Assembly: GCF_001746915.1 (NCBI RefSeq)
Contig: NZ_MJGC01000057.1
Span: 1-64,000 of the forward strand
DNA from: Desertifilum tharense IPPAS B-1220
GTDB taxonomy: Bacteria > Cyanobacteriota > Cyanobacteriia > Cyanobacteriales > Desertifilaceae
Length of the DNA stretch: 64,000 nucleotides
Direction of reading: 5' to 3'
Positions 43,648 to 52,645 of the stretch are shown in pieces (within the stretch, counting starts at the first letter, position 1; every line of letters begins with the position of its first letter). A model generated the notes under the pieces. It ran no database searches and was not told the origin of the DNA. It saw only the letters and a program-made list of their open reading frames with translations. A program made the position numbers and the translations under genes.

Positions 43648-44148
43648 TTAAAACGTTTTTGCGCCCCATCCGGGTGCTTTTTGAGCGGCTCTCAGGATAA
43701 AGGCCGCTAGGTTTTCCACCTGGGTTTGCGACATCCAGCTTTCCGGCACATCTCGACAGAAGTAGTTTTCTTCGCGGCCATCATAGGTCATGGGCACTCG
43801 CATGTAGTTGACCAACCCTTCAATACTATCGCGGGGCGGTGTGGCTCCGGCAAGGGCATCGAGGGAGAGGGAAACGGTGGGCGAGGGGAGGGTGGCTCCG
43901 CCGACATGACAGTTGAGGCAATTTTGTTTAAATAGGGCTTTGCCTTCGGTAAGGTCTTCGGGGGTAAAGGTTTGCGTTTGTCCCTGGGAATTGGCTTGGA
44001 GTTCCACAGGATTGGCCGCTTTCAGATATTGCAGGACGTAGGGGTCGATGGAGCCGGCGATCGCGCTTTGGGACCAACCCCACAGCCAAACAGCGGCGAT
44101 CGCGATCGCTACCCACAGGTGGCGAACTGAAAACAATTGATGTCGCAT
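43648..44148 (-). CDS. psbV2: PsbV2 (cytochrome c550-like protein)
   Basis: 166 residues with a lumenal signal peptide (about 1-31, AIAGS). Haem is bound at C77-L-N-C80-H81. At the position of the distal His of PsbV there is Cys131 (NYFCRDV), mature about Cys100, matching the His/Cys haem coordination I recall for Thermosynechococcus PsbV2. Its function is unclear; it can partly substitute for PsbV. It lies between psbV and petE on the same strand. An upstream in-frame start at 44205 is less likely. Confidence 0.92.
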   Translation of the reverse strand: MRHQLFSVRHLWVAIAIAAVWLWGWSQSAIAGSIDPYVLQYLKAANPVELQANSQGQTQTFTPEDLTEGKALFKQNCLNCHVGGATLPSPTVSLSLDALAGATPPRDSIEGLVNYMRVPMTYDGREENYFCRDVPESWMSQTQVENLAAFILRAAQKAPGWGAKTF

Positions 44149-44308
44149 ACAGCTAAAACCAGTGAAGGGCAGGGGATGCAGTTGAGGAGCGATGAGACCC
44201 GTCACCAGACCTCGCTCTTCTGGCGTTAAGAAGGGGGGCCGAACGGTGGGTTCTTTGGTTATAGAACCCGTTCTTAACTTGACAGTTGCCCCCTCTTATG
44301 CATTAAGC

Positions 44309-44800
44309 TTAACGGTAGGACTTCCCACCCCCCCAGAAATCGCCCAGGATTTTGGGTTGCATGAGAATATGACCCGCAACAGACACGAGATCGTCATCGG
44401 TGAGGTTTCTCATCACCGGGAAGATATCGGCACTTTCCCGACTGGGGTGTAACTCAGCAATGCTGGTTTCGCCATCGAACGTGGTGGGACTCTTCATGTA
44501 GGCCACCAACGATTCAACATTATCGCGGGGAGGGGTTGCCAAAGAAAGGGTTTCTGGATCGAGACCCACGTTGGGATCGGTTTTAGTAATTCCCCCAGCG
44601 TGGCACTGGGCGCAGGCATAGTTAAACAAACGTTTTCCTTCTCGCACCTGTTTGAGGTTTAAAACCATCGTTTTCCCTGAGTTATTCAGGGGGACAGTGC
44701 GCGTTGCTTCATCCAGTTCAGCCGCAGTAGCATTTCCTACAAATAACTGAAAGGTGAAAAATACAGTGGCCACAGCAAGCCAAATGTATCTTTTTAGCAT
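44309..44800 (-). CDS. psbV: Cytochrome c550, extrinsic photosystem II subunit
   Basis: 163 residues, the normal family length. The signal peptide ends at ATA-AELDEA (26 residues). Haem is bound at C63-A-Q-C66-H67 with distal ligand His118 (mature 41 and 92), as in all PsbV. It binds the lumenal side of photosystem II near the manganese cluster. AGGGAG precedes the ATG at 44800; the frame is open further upstream but that part is noncoding in appearance. Confidence 0.97.
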   Translation of the reverse strand: MLKRYIWLAVATVFFTFQLFVGNATAAELDEATRTVPLNNSGKTMVLNLKQVREGKRLFNYACAQCHAGGITKTDPNVGLDPETLSLATPPRDNVESLVAYMKSPTTFDGETSIAELHPSRESADIFPVMRNLTDDDLVSVAGHILMQPKILGDFWGGGKSYR

Positions 44801-45008
44801 GGTTCTCCCTAAAAAAAATTGAGTTCTCTTATGGAATGCTGGATGCATTTTGGAGCTATTGCCCCAACCTTGAGCCGGGGAAAATTTGACAATCTTTCCC
44901 CCATCCTCTGGAGTTGCAGGTTCATTATCGGCGCTCGATCTCGCTTGAGTCAGCTCAACCGAGCTAGCCAATTTTCAGGCATCCTCAAGGATAGTGGGTT
45001 CGATCCCC

Positions 45009-45197
45009 CTATCCTCGATCCTCTGAATTTTGCTGCGCTGTAATTTTTTGAATCAGCGCTTTGACATCCTCTAACGCCAAGCGGGTTTTTGAGGATTTAT
45101 AGGAAATTCCGAGTTGATCGCACAATTGGAAGAGTTCTTCCACAGAAAGGTTGTAATCTTCGGCAATGTCTGCGATCGCCAAATCGGCAAAACCCAT
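45009..45197 (-). CDS. Small IF-2 N-terminal-like domain protein
   Basis: 62 residues, one compact helical domain: IADIAEDYNLSVEELFQLCDQLGI, SSKTRLALEDVKALIQKI. It looks like the isolated N-terminal subdomain of translation initiation factor IF-2, which is known as a separate small gene in cyanobacteria. Function unknown. It sits between accD and psbV on the same strand, with its own start. Confidence 0.78.
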   Translation of the reverse strand: MGFADLAIADIAEDYNLSVEELFQLCDQLGISYKSSKTRLALEDVKALIQKITAQQNSEDRG

Positions 45198-45308
45198 AAT
45201 GATTGCACTACAGAATAAGGTTGAGTTGTTTTCCTATGAATATCATGCCACTGCGGGGTATCTTTCCCAAGTCAATCGTCCAACGGGGATCGAAAAGCGT
45301 CTTTTAAA

Positions 45309-46244
45309 CTAACGCGGCTTGGCTAGCACAGTCGGGCTGAGGGTATCGGTTTTCAAGGAATGCTCTGCACTCAAGGGCAGGGGAACAGCAGGCTGGTGCA
45401 GGCGAATCAGTTGGGCTAGGGTTTTCTTTAACTGGGTGCGCGGTACGATCGCATCCACAAAGCCATAACTGAGCAAATATTCTGAAGTCTGGAAATCATC
45501 CGGCAACTTCTCGCGCAGGGTTTGTTCGATCACGCGCCGTCCGGCAAACCCAATCGTTGCTTTGGGTTCGGCAATGATAATATCGCCTAACATGGCAAAA
45601 CTAGCTGTCACGCCGCCCGTTGTGGGGTGGGTGAGGATGGGAATATAAAGCAGGCGAGCAGCGCGATGGCGTTCTAACGCGCCAGAAATTTTCGCCATCT
45701 GCATTAAACTCAGCATCCCTTCCTGCATCCGCGCCCCACCAGAAGCACAGACAATAATGACCGGGAGGCGTTTTTGCGTAGCGTATTCAATTAAACGGGT
45801 CAGTTTTTCGCCAACCACCGATCCCATACTGCCGCCCATGAAGCGAAAATCCATAACTCCCAGGGCAACGGGCAGCGAGTCAAGTTGGCCGATGCCCGTT
45901 TGAACCGCATCCACCAGTTGAGTTTTGTCCTGCATTTCCCGCAAGCGATCGCTATATTGCTTGCGGTCTTTAAATTTTAACGGGTCATCCGGTCGCACTT
46001 GCTCGTTGAGCGGCTTCCAGGTTGTGGCATCAATCAATTGTTGAATTCGTTCGGGACTAAACACCCGCATGTGGTGGTCGCATTCGCCACAAACCATCTG
46101 GTTTGCCTGGAGGTCTTTCGTGTAGGACAACACGCCACAGGCTTCGCACTTGCTCCACAGTCCATCTGCAATTTCTCGCTCTTGCCGCTCTTGACCTATC
46201 GGCTCAGATTTCCGTCTGTTTGCAAACCAATCAAATAGAGACAT
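45309..46244 (-). CDS. accD: Acetyl-CoA carboxylase carboxyltransferase subunit beta
   Basis: 311 residues. Forms the carboxyltransferase with AccA, making malonyl-CoA for fatty acid synthesis. An N-terminal zinc ribbon has Cys33, Cys36, Cys52 and Cys55 (CEACG, CGECD). The crotonase-like core shows [19 protein letters not shown] and [16 protein letters not shown]. Length is typical. Transcription runs towards the 62-residue gene and psbV. Confidence 0.96.
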   Translation of the reverse strand: MSLFDWFANRRKSEPIGQERQEREIADGLWSKCEACGVLSYTKDLQANQMVCGECDHHMRVFSPERIQQLIDATTWKPLNEQVRPDDPLKFKDRKQYSDRLREMQDKTQLVDAVQTGIGQLDSLPVALGVMDFRFMGGSMGSVVGEKLTRLIEYATQKRLPVIIVCASGGARMQEGMLSLMQMAKISGALERHRAARLLYIPILTHPTTGGVTASFAMLGDIIIAEPKATIGFAGRRVIEQTLREKLPDDFQTSEYLLSYGFVDAIVPRTQLKKTLAQLIRLHQPAVPLPLSAEHSLKTDTLSPTVLAKPR

Positions 46245-46276
46245 GAAAACGGCTATTTCCTTATGATTCAGCGATT

Positions 46277-46564
46277 TTATAACTCATTCGTTTCGGGTCG
46301 ATCGGACTCCGGAGCGCTCTCCTCGACCTCACTGAGTAAAAGCAAGGCTGTCCATTGGTCCGCCGATCGCACTTGGAGCGCGGCTGGACACCCCATCCCT
46401 AAATAGGATGACGGCCCGATGTCCAGAATGCGCGTGGGAATTTGGTGTGCTTCTAGCAATTGTTGCAAAAGTTCAGCTTCCCAACGAGCGCTCGTCGTCT
46501 TGATTGTGATCCATATCACGAAATTGATCCTATCAGGAGTCTGAGCAATTTGAGAGTTTAGCAA
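46277..46564 (-). CDS. DUF2007-like small protein
   Basis: 95 residues. [21 protein letters not shown] and an [16 protein letters not shown] end match the small DUF2007-type 'putative signal transducing' domain. Function is unknown. It lies 22 bp after pilD and 32 bp before accD, all on the same strand. Confidence 0.75.
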   Translation of the reverse strand: MLNSQIAQTPDRINFVIWITIKTTSARWEAELLQQLLEAHQIPTRILDIGPSSYLGMGCPAALQVRSADQWTALLLLSEVEESAPESDRPETNEL

Positions 46565-46586
46565 AAAGTTTTCTCTTCCTGGAATC

Positions 46587-47381
46587 CTAGGAGAAAAAGA
46601 ATTGTAAATAAGTAGAAACGATCCATTCGCCCCACAAGGCAGCGATCGCCGTTCCTAGGGCTAAAAACGGCCCGAATGGCATCGGCTGACGCCGGGAAAG
46701 CCATCCGAGAGCGATCGCGACGGTTCCCCCCACAGCGCCCAACAAACACGCCAGAAAGCCAGCCAGCAGCAGCAATTGCCATCCTAGCCAAGCCCCCATC
46801 ATCGCCGCCAGTTTAGCATCGCCTCCCCCCATCGCCGCTTGTCCAAAGGCCAGAGAACCCCCAAGGGTCACTAAATCAAAGAGCCAAATTCCCAAAACCG
46901 CGCCCGTCACCGCACCGATAATGCCTGGAATGCCTGCCATGACACCTTGAAAGACAATGCCCAATACCAAACCCGACTTCGTGAGGGCATTGGGAAGCGT
47001 CATCGTGTCAATATCAATCAACGCAAGTGCTAACAGCCAACTAAATAACGCCCAATAGCCAACCGTTTGCACCACAGACAGGCCAAATTGCCAATAAATC
47101 AGCAAAAACAACAGCCCCGTCACCGTTTCAACCAGCGGATAGCGAACTGAAATCGGCTGGCGGCAATTGCTACAGCGCCCGCGCAACCTCAACCAACCCA
47201 AAATTGGGATATTTTCCGTTGCCTTGAGGCGATAGCCGCATTTTGGACAGCGGGAGGGGGGCCAGAAAATTGAGAGGCCCTCCGGAATGCGATACACCAC
47301 CACATTTAGGAAACTGCCAATGGCAGATCCCAACAAAAACACCAAAATAAACGCAGGTAAAGTGCCTAGCGCCTCCATCAT
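46587..47381 (-). CDS. pilD: Type IV prepilin peptidase
   Basis: 264 residues with about eight membrane helices. It cleaves and N-methylates type IV prepilins at the inner membrane. The cytoplasmic zinc motif CPKCGY...CSNCRQPI, the aspartates of LIDIDTMTLPN and GGGDAKLAAM are all present. The ATG at 47381 with AAGGGG upstream is preferred; the frame is open to 47444, overlapping the upstream small gene. Confidence 0.95.
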   Translation of the reverse strand: MMEALGTLPAFILVFLLGSAIGSFLNVVVYRIPEGLSIFWPPSRCPKCGYRLKATENIPILGWLRLRGRCSNCRQPISVRYPLVETVTGLLFLLIYWQFGLSVVQTVGYWALFSWLLALALIDIDTMTLPNALTKSGLVLGIVFQGVMAGIPGIIGAVTGAVLGIWLFDLVTLGGSLAFGQAAMGGGDAKLAAMMGAWLGWQLLLLAGFLACLLGAVGGTVAIALGWLSRRQPMPFGPFLALGTAIAALWGEWIVSTYLQFFFS

Positions 47382-47407
47382 CACCCCTTTCGTCCTACGG
47401 CGGCGAT

Positions 47408-47665
47408 TTAATCGGCCTGAATGAAGGTAAAAGGAATAAAACATTCATCCAGCAGCAAAGCGGGCAATTTTTTAAAGATTAAATGTCCGCGATAGTGATA
47501 GCGATGGATGACGACTCCCAAGGGCGTTTCCAAACGCTGGGGATGAACGGTGCGATAGGTTTGATAGATTTGTCGTGCTGCTCGCAGCAACACGGGGTCA
47601 TACAATGCAGGTTGGGTGTCCGGTTGCGTCCAGTTGTTGGGCGACTGCGGGATAGCTTGAACCAC
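47408..47665 (-). CDS. Small conserved protein of unknown function
   Basis: 85 residues from a GTG with AGGGA upstream. PALYDPVLLRAARQIYQTYRTV and LETPLGVVIHRYHYRGHLI suggest a compact helical-beta fold, and it resembles small cyanobacterial proteins I cannot name. It is directly upstream of pilD and probably in its operon. Confidence 0.65.
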   Translation of the reverse strand: MVQAIPQSPNNWTQPDTQPALYDPVLLRAARQIYQTYRTVHPQRLETPLGVVIHRYHYRGHLIFKKLPALLLDECFIPFTFIQAD

Positions 47666-47751
47666 TGGCTTTTTTCCCTCGATCTTAGTCAGACTTTAGT
47701 GTATCCAGAGCCAGAGGACAAGAGCAGAAATTCGGAGAAAAAGAGGTGGGA

Positions 47752-48939
47752 ATGCGACTGAGTTTGTGTGCGATTGTCAAAAATGAGGAAGCGTCCTTAA
47801 TGAACTGCCTGATGAGCGTTAAGGATGTGGTGGATGAGATGGTGGTGCTAGATACGGGTTCAACCGATCGCACGGTTGCCATTGCGAAGGCATTTGGGGC
47901 AACGGTGGGGTTTTATCCGTGGCAGGATGATTTTGCAGCCGCCCGCAATGAGTCGTTGAAGTTTGCGACGGGCGATTGGATTTTGGTGCTAGATGCCGAT
48001 GAGGTGCTGAAGCCGGAAATTGTGCCGCAAATTCGCCAAGCGATGCAAAACGAACATCATTTGTTGGTAAATTTAGTCCGCCAAGAGGTGGGCGCTACTC
48101 AGTCGCCTTACTCGTTGGTGTCGCGCCTGTTTCGCTGTCATCCGGAGATTCAGTTTACCCATCCCTATCATGCAATGGTGGATGATAGCGTGGCGAGTTT
48201 GCGCGATCGCGAAAATCATTGGCAAGTGGTGAGTTTGTCGGCGGTGGCGATCGAACATTACGGCTATCAACCGGGGGCGATCGCGGGTAAGAATAAGCTG
48301 GCGCGGGCGAAAACGGCAATGGAGGCTTATTTAAGCGAATTTCCAGAGGATACCTATACGGCGAGTAAGCTAGGGGCAATTTACGTCCAACTGGGGGAAA
48401 TCACTCAAGGGATAGCCCTGCTAGAACAAGCGATTCCCAAGGAGGGCGATCCGTTGGTTTTGTTTGAGTTGCACTACCATTTAGGGATTGCCCAAACGCG
48501 CCTAGAAAATTTCAATGCCGCGAAGATGCATTATCAGGCGGCTTGCGAGTTACCGATTTTGCGATCGCTCAAACTGGGGGCTTATCTAAACTGGGGAAAC
48601 TTACTCAAAGCAGAAGGTAATCTAGGCGGCGCGATTTTAGCCTATCAGCAAGCTTTGGCAATCGATCCGCAGTTTGCTGCGGCTTACTATAACTTGGGGA
48701 TGGTTTGCAAACAGTTGGGGAAAATTCCCGAAGCGATCGCCGCTTACCAAAGCGCGATTCAACTCAACCCCCACTACGCTGAAGCTTACCAAAATCTGGG
48801 CGTTGCGTTCCTCAAAGGGGGAAATGTCCCCGCCAGTCTCAAAGCCTTTAGCCAAGCGATCGCCCTCTATCAGAAATCCAATCCTCAAGAAGCGCAACGC
48901 ATCCGCCAAGAACTGCAAACAATGGGATTTAAAGTTTAA
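47752..48939 (+). CDS. GT2 glycosyltransferase with C-terminal TPR repeats
   Basis: 395 residues. A GT2 domain (CAIVKNEEASLMNCLMSV, VVLDTGSTDRT, VLDADEVL; about 5-200) is followed by TPR repeats (about 235-395, three clear copies such as AAYYNLGMVCKQLGKIPEAI). Fusions of this type are thought to glycosylate proteins or make surface glycans; the acceptor is unknown. The ATG at 47752 has GAGG six bases upstream; a GTG at 47746 is possible. Its last four bases overlap the convergent cyclase gene. Confidence 0.88.
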   Translation: MRLSLCAIVKNEEASLMNCLMSVKDVVDEMVVLDTGSTDRTVAIAKAFGATVGFYPWQDDFAAARNESLKFATGDWILVLDADEVLKPEIVPQIRQAMQNEHHLLVNLVRQEVGATQSPYSLVSRLFRCHPEIQFTHPYHAMVDDSVASLRDRENHWQVVSLSAVAIEHYGYQPGAIAGKNKLARAKTAMEAYLSEFPEDTYTASKLGAIYVQLGEITQGIALLEQAIPKEGDPLVLFELHYHLGIAQTRLENFNAAKMHYQAACELPILRSLKLGAYLNWGNLLKAEGNLGGAILAYQQALAIDPQFAAAYYNLGMVCKQLGKIPEAIAAYQSAIQLNPHYAEAYQNLGVAFLKGGNVPASLKAFSQAIALYQKSNPQEAQRIRQELQTMGFKV

Positions 48940-50552
48940 TCTACCTTTCGCTGGCGCTTGGTTTGATAGACTTCAATCGGTCGATCGATGCCTTTAAACC
49001 GATAGCTTCCCATTTTCTCAAATCCCTGCTTCATCCGAAGGGCGCTAAAGGTTTCCTCGCTGATCACGCATTCTCCCGGCGGACAAATCGATTCCATCCG
49101 GGAGGCCAAATTAATCGTCGGCCCCAAAACGGTATAGTCTACCCGTTGAGAACTGCCAATATCTCCCACAACCGCTTTACCGCTATTAATGGCAATTCGC
49201 AGTTGGATGGGTTCGCTCCAACGCGCTTGAGCATTGAGATGTTCTAAACGAGCCAGCATCGCTCTAGCCGCCGCAACGGCGCGATCGGCATGGTCGGGCT
49301 GCACTTCAGGCGCGCCAAAAAATGCCATAATACAATCGCCAATAAACTTATCAAGCGTGCCTCTGGCTACAAACACCTCCTGGAGCATCTCCTCAAAAAA
49401 GCCGTTCAGCAATTCCGCAATTTGGGAGGGTAAGAGGCGTTCGGACAGGGCAGTAAAACCGACAATATCGGCAAATAGAATGCTAATTTCGTATTCTGCT
49501 AAGGGCAAACGTCCGCCGTCTAAGGCTCCAGCCACCATCATTTGCTGGACAACTGCCGGGGTATGGTAGCGTTCGAGGCGCTGGCGGATAATTTCTTCGC
49601 TGCGGAGTTTGCGAGCCATGAGCCACCGCTGCACGCTAGCGGCGACGAGGTTGCCTAAAGCGGAGAAAAAACTCAGGTCTTCTTCGGCTTCTAGGGTACC
49701 GTGATGGGAAGAAAGACGAGCATCGGCATAGAGAACGCCGACAACTTTTTGATCGTCCCACAGGGGAACGGCCATTGCGCTGCGGATGCCTTTGGTGAGA
49801 ATGCTGTGTTCGCCTTCAAAACGAGCATCCATTTGAGCGTCGGCGGTTTGGATGGCGACGCGTTCGGCAAAAACTTTTTGACAGATGCTATGACTGATCC
49901 AACTGCCATCGGCGGCTAAGTCTTGGTTTTCGGCGTTGCGAGTTGCGGCGTTGAGCAGTTCGAGGAGGCCGTTTCCTTTCATGTCGATCAGTAAAGCAAG
50001 GCGTTCGATACGTTTGAGATCGCGGAAAACGACTTCTTGGACTTTGGAAAAGATGGCTTCGATAGACTCGGCGCTGTTGAGGCCTTTACTGATTTCTACC
50101 AGGTCTTTGAGGCGGGCGATCGCTTTTTGGGGATTGTTTCCGCTGGTTCCTGCATCGACTTGCAGCCAAAGCTGCTGAAGGTCTTTGACGTTTCTTAAGA
50201 TCGTGGTGCCATCGGTAATCACTTCAACTCCCGAACGGCGGAGTTGTTCGCTTTCCATTAAGACAACGCCGATATAGACGACGCCGACTTGCACGAGGTC
50301 GGCATGATGGATGTATTGCGGTGCAGTGACGGGAACTTGATTGAGTAGGGTTCCGTTTAAACTCCCTAAGTCTTCAATCATCCACATGCCATCGCTGTTG
50401 CGAACGAAGCTGGCATGACGCCGGGAAACGCCAAAAAAAGGTAGGCATAAATCGCATTCTGGCGATCGCCCTAGGGTAAAGCGATCGCTGCTAACCGATA
50501 CGGTGCTTTCTGGACTCCCTTCGACCTGTAGACGTAGCTTCAGTTCTGTCAC
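48936..50552 (-). CDS. FHA-GAF class III adenylate cyclase
   Basis: 538 residues from a GTG with GGAAG/GGAGG upstream. An FHA domain (about 10-95; TLGRSPECDLCLP, SRRHASF, SLNGTLLN) can bind phosphothreonine, a GAF domain (about 160-315) follows, then a class III cyclase (about 345-525). Metal aspartates are Asp362 and Asp406, and the adenine-type Lys402 precedes GDCIMAF. There is no membrane segment. It probably makes cAMP under control of protein phosphorylation and a GAF ligand (inference). Confidence 0.92.
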   Translation of the reverse strand: MTELKLRLQVEGSPESTVSVSSDRFTLGRSPECDLCLPFFGVSRRHASFVRNSDGMWMIEDLGSLNGTLLNQVPVTAPQYIHHADLVQVGVVYIGVVLMESEQLRRSGVEVITDGTTILRNVKDLQQLWLQVDAGTSGNNPQKAIARLKDLVEISKGLNSAESIEAIFSKVQEVVFRDLKRIERLALLIDMKGNGLLELLNAATRNAENQDLAADGSWISHSICQKVFAERVAIQTADAQMDARFEGEHSILTKGIRSAMAVPLWDDQKVVGVLYADARLSSHHGTLEAEEDLSFFSALGNLVAASVQRWLMARKLRSEEIIRQRLERYHTPAVVQQMMVAGALDGGRLPLAEYEISILFADIVGFTALSERLLPSQIAELLNGFFEEMLQEVFVARGTLDKFIGDCIMAFFGAPEVQPDHADRAVAAARAMLARLEHLNAQARWSEPIQLRIAINSGKAVVGDIGSSQRVDYTVLGPTINLASRMESICPPGECVISEETFSALRMKQGFEKMGSYRFKGIDRPIEVYQTKRQRKVD

Positions 50553-50727
50553 TACTTCCAGACCTCCTTGAGCCTTCGCAAACCAGGCATATTAATCCCT
50601 CTACGGTTAAAGAGTTGCACACCAGATCGGCGAGAGCCAATTTTTTGAGAGTTTTGGTTCTTAAACGCCAGTCGATGTCCCTTAGATGATGGTTTAAGTT
50701 CCGAGCGCGACAACACACAGATAAACA

Positions 50728-51231
50728 GTGGCAACAAGCGCGATCCTAGCTCAGGTCTCTAGCCGTGCAACTAACTATTATCGCCGATCGCTTTGGGGAA
50801 ACGCGCGATCTTATGGGATTGGTCTATTCTTGAGTAAATTCCTCAAGAGGAATATTCGCTTGAGTCTAGACTCGAACCCTGTATTGGAAAAAATACGGAG
50901 GCGCGAACAAGCTGAATCTATTTGGGGTTGTTCTCTCTCTAGGCAGATCGTGACTTTACTCTATACAAAGTTAGAGACGACCTTAAAAACAGGAACCTGG
51001 AAGTTAAATCTCACAGGGGATGACAAGATTTCTCAACTTGCTAATCTAGTGGTAGAGAGCCAAAATTTTGGTTCGTTGCGGATTCATGAGTCTTACAATT
51101 CAGGAATTTCTCGGTTGTCAATTGAATCTCTCTGTAAAATAGGGCTTCCTCAACAAGGTGCATCTAAATTTCTTGACCTTGTAGCCCAAAACGTCAAACT
51201 TGGTCAATTGCTTTCAAGGAGAACGGTGTAG
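50728..51231 (+). CDS. Protein of unknown function
   Basis: 167 residues from a GTG, but the start is uncertain; the first 35 or so residues look weakly coding. The body (about 60-167) is polar and mostly helical, with SIWGCSLSRQIVTLLYTKLE and a basic N-terminal part. No domain is recognised. The stop shares one base with the next gene's GTG, so the two are coupled. Confidence 0.55.
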   Translation: MATSAILAQVSSRATNYYRRSLWGNARSYGIGLFLSKFLKRNIRLSLDSNPVLEKIRRREQAESIWGCSLSRQIVTLLYTKLETTLKTGTWKLNLTGDDKISQLANLVVESQNFGSLRIHESYNSGISRLSIESLCKIGLPQQGASKFLDLVAQNVKLGQLLSRRTV

Positions 51232-51464
51232 TGTCATTGTCACAGTCAACCCGCATCTTAAACACGCTTAGGCAGCCTTCTGAACAACCTAGGACTTTCT
51301 ACAGTATCTATCAGTCAGGCAATGCGATTGAAATCCGCTCTGGCTGCAACGACTATCAAGAATTACGCTTAATTAGCTCTTGTTTTTCTTACGAGCAAGC
51401 TTGCGAGATAGCACAAAATTTGGCAAATGTCAAGCAAATGCCCGTTCAAGATTGGGTCCAATAA
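51231..51464 (+). CDS. Small protein of unknown function
   Basis: 77 residues from a GTG with AGGAG nine bases upstream, inside the end of the previous gene. RTFYSIYQSGNAIEIRSGC and YEQACEIAQNLANVKQMPVQ are seen, with no family I recognise. The two genes form an isolated pair between the FHA cyclase and ylqF; a two-gene module such as toxin-antitoxin is possible but nothing directly supports it. Confidence 0.6.
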   Translation: MSLSQSTRILNTLRQPSEQPRTFYSIYQSGNAIEIRSGCNDYQELRLISSCFSYEQACEIAQNLANVKQMPVQDWVQ

Positions 51465-51484
51465 CACCTAGCTGCAACCTTTAA

Positions 51485-52333
51485 TCAAGAGGGAGGTAAT
51501 TCCAGGGGAACGGCACCCAATAGTCCTTTACGGAAATCAGCAAGCAGTTGACGCGCAGTCCGCTCAACATCTCCAAGAAAGCGAGTTTCTGCTAAGGCGG
51601 CCAGATACGATTCAGCACTCAGTTGAGTTAGGTCTAACTCTCCGTAGCGCGATCGCAACCCCCCCAACGTATCAACCTCAGCACTGAGGTGTTGCAGCAA
51701 TTCCAACAAACCCACAGCCACCCGTTGATTATCATAAGAGGCTTCGCCAATATCATCGCAAATCGCCAGCTTTAAGGCGTCCTCTTGATTCTCAAGCTTT
51801 GCTGGAATAATACCCGGTGCGTCCAATAGCTCAATCGCTTCAGAAATTCTCACCCAACGCAACTGACGCGTCACGCCAGGGCGGGCGGCACTCTCCACCA
51901 CCCGTCGCCCCAACAGGCGATTAATTAGTGCTGACTTGCCAACATTGGGGAAACCAATCACCACCGCCCGAACAGGACGCGGCAGCATACCGCGATCGCG
52001 CCGTCGCTGATTCATCGCCTCCCCCGCCCGTTGCGCCGCCTGTGTCACCCCAGAAATCCCCTTTCCCAGCTTGGCATTCGTAAAATAAACGGGTTCCCCC
52101 ATCGACTCAAACCACTCTGTCCACCGCTGCTGGACGGCAGGTGGAATCGTATCCAAACGATTAAGCGTCAAAACCCGCCCTTTTTCCCCCACCCACTGCT
52201 TCACCTGGGGATGTTCTGTTGCCAGAGGAATTCGGGCATCCCGAACCTCCAATACCACATCAACGCGCTTGAGTTGTTCTTTCAGCGCTTTTTCGGCCTT
52301 GGCAATATGTCCGGGATACCACTGGATTGACAT
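51485..52333 (-). CDS. ylqF: Ribosome biogenesis GTPase YlqF/RbgA
   Basis: 282 residues of the circularly permuted GTPase fold: G4 LNRLD and G5 come before G1 GFPNVGKSA, then G2 and G3 LLDAPG. It helps a late step of 50S subunit assembly. WYPGHIAKAEKAL is the family N-terminus. The gene starts directly after the 37-bp repeat array, so its promoter must cross or lie within that array. Confidence 0.93.
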   Translation of the reverse strand: MSIQWYPGHIAKAEKALKEQLKRVDVVLEVRDARIPLATEHPQVKQWVGEKGRVLTLNRLDTIPPAVQQRWTEWFESMGEPVYFTNAKLGKGISGVTQAAQRAGEAMNQRRRDRGMLPRPVRAVVIGFPNVGKSALINRLLGRRVVESAARPGVTRQLRWVRISEAIELLDAPGIIPAKLENQEDALKLAICDDIGEASYDNQRVAVGLLELLQHLSAEVDTLGGLRSRYGELDLTQLSAESYLAALAETRFLGDVERTARQLLADFRKGLLGAVPLELPPS

Positions 52334-52345
52334 GGGGAAAGAGGG

Positions 52346-52520
52346 GAGTTGGGAATTGGGAGTTGGGGAAGAGGGGAGTTGGGGATTGGGAGTTAGGAGT
52401 TAGGGAAGAGGGGAGTTGGGGATTGGGAGTTAGGAGTTGGGGAAGAAGGGGGTTGGGGATTGGGAGTTAGGAGTTAGGGAAGAGGGGAGTTGGGGATTGG
52501 GAGTTAGGAGTTGGGGATAC
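52346..52520. repeat. Array of about five G-rich 36-38-bp units
   Basis: Units of about 37 bp, composed of GGGAGTTGGG, ATTGGGAGTTAGGAGTT and GGGGAAGAG-like blocks, are repeated about five times with small changes; the first unit is shorter at 30 bp. The array is the reverse complement of the 18-91 array. It occupies the upstream region of ylqF, starting 13 bp before its ATG. Confidence 0.88.
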
Positions 52521-52522
52521 CG

Positions 52523-52644
52523 ACTCAGCACTCAGCACTCAGCACTCTTTTCCCCCCACCTCCCCATCTCCCTCCCCCCACCCTCTTTCCCACTCAGCAC
52601 TCAGCACTCAGCACTCAGCACTCAGCACTCAGCACTCAGCACTC
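52523..52644. repeat. ACTCAGC heptamer arrays between ylqF and the universal stress gene
   Basis: Three ACTCAGC copies at 52523-52543, a C/T-rich stretch, then seven perfect ACTCAGC copies at 52592-52640 ending in ACTC. The second array stops two bases before the stop codon of the universal stress protein gene. Confidence 0.95.
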
Positions 52645-52645
52645 C

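Noticed and set aside
44149-44205. N-terminal extension of PsbV2 from an upstream start
   Set aside because: The added 19 residues precede a complete signal peptide that begins at the ATG at 44148.
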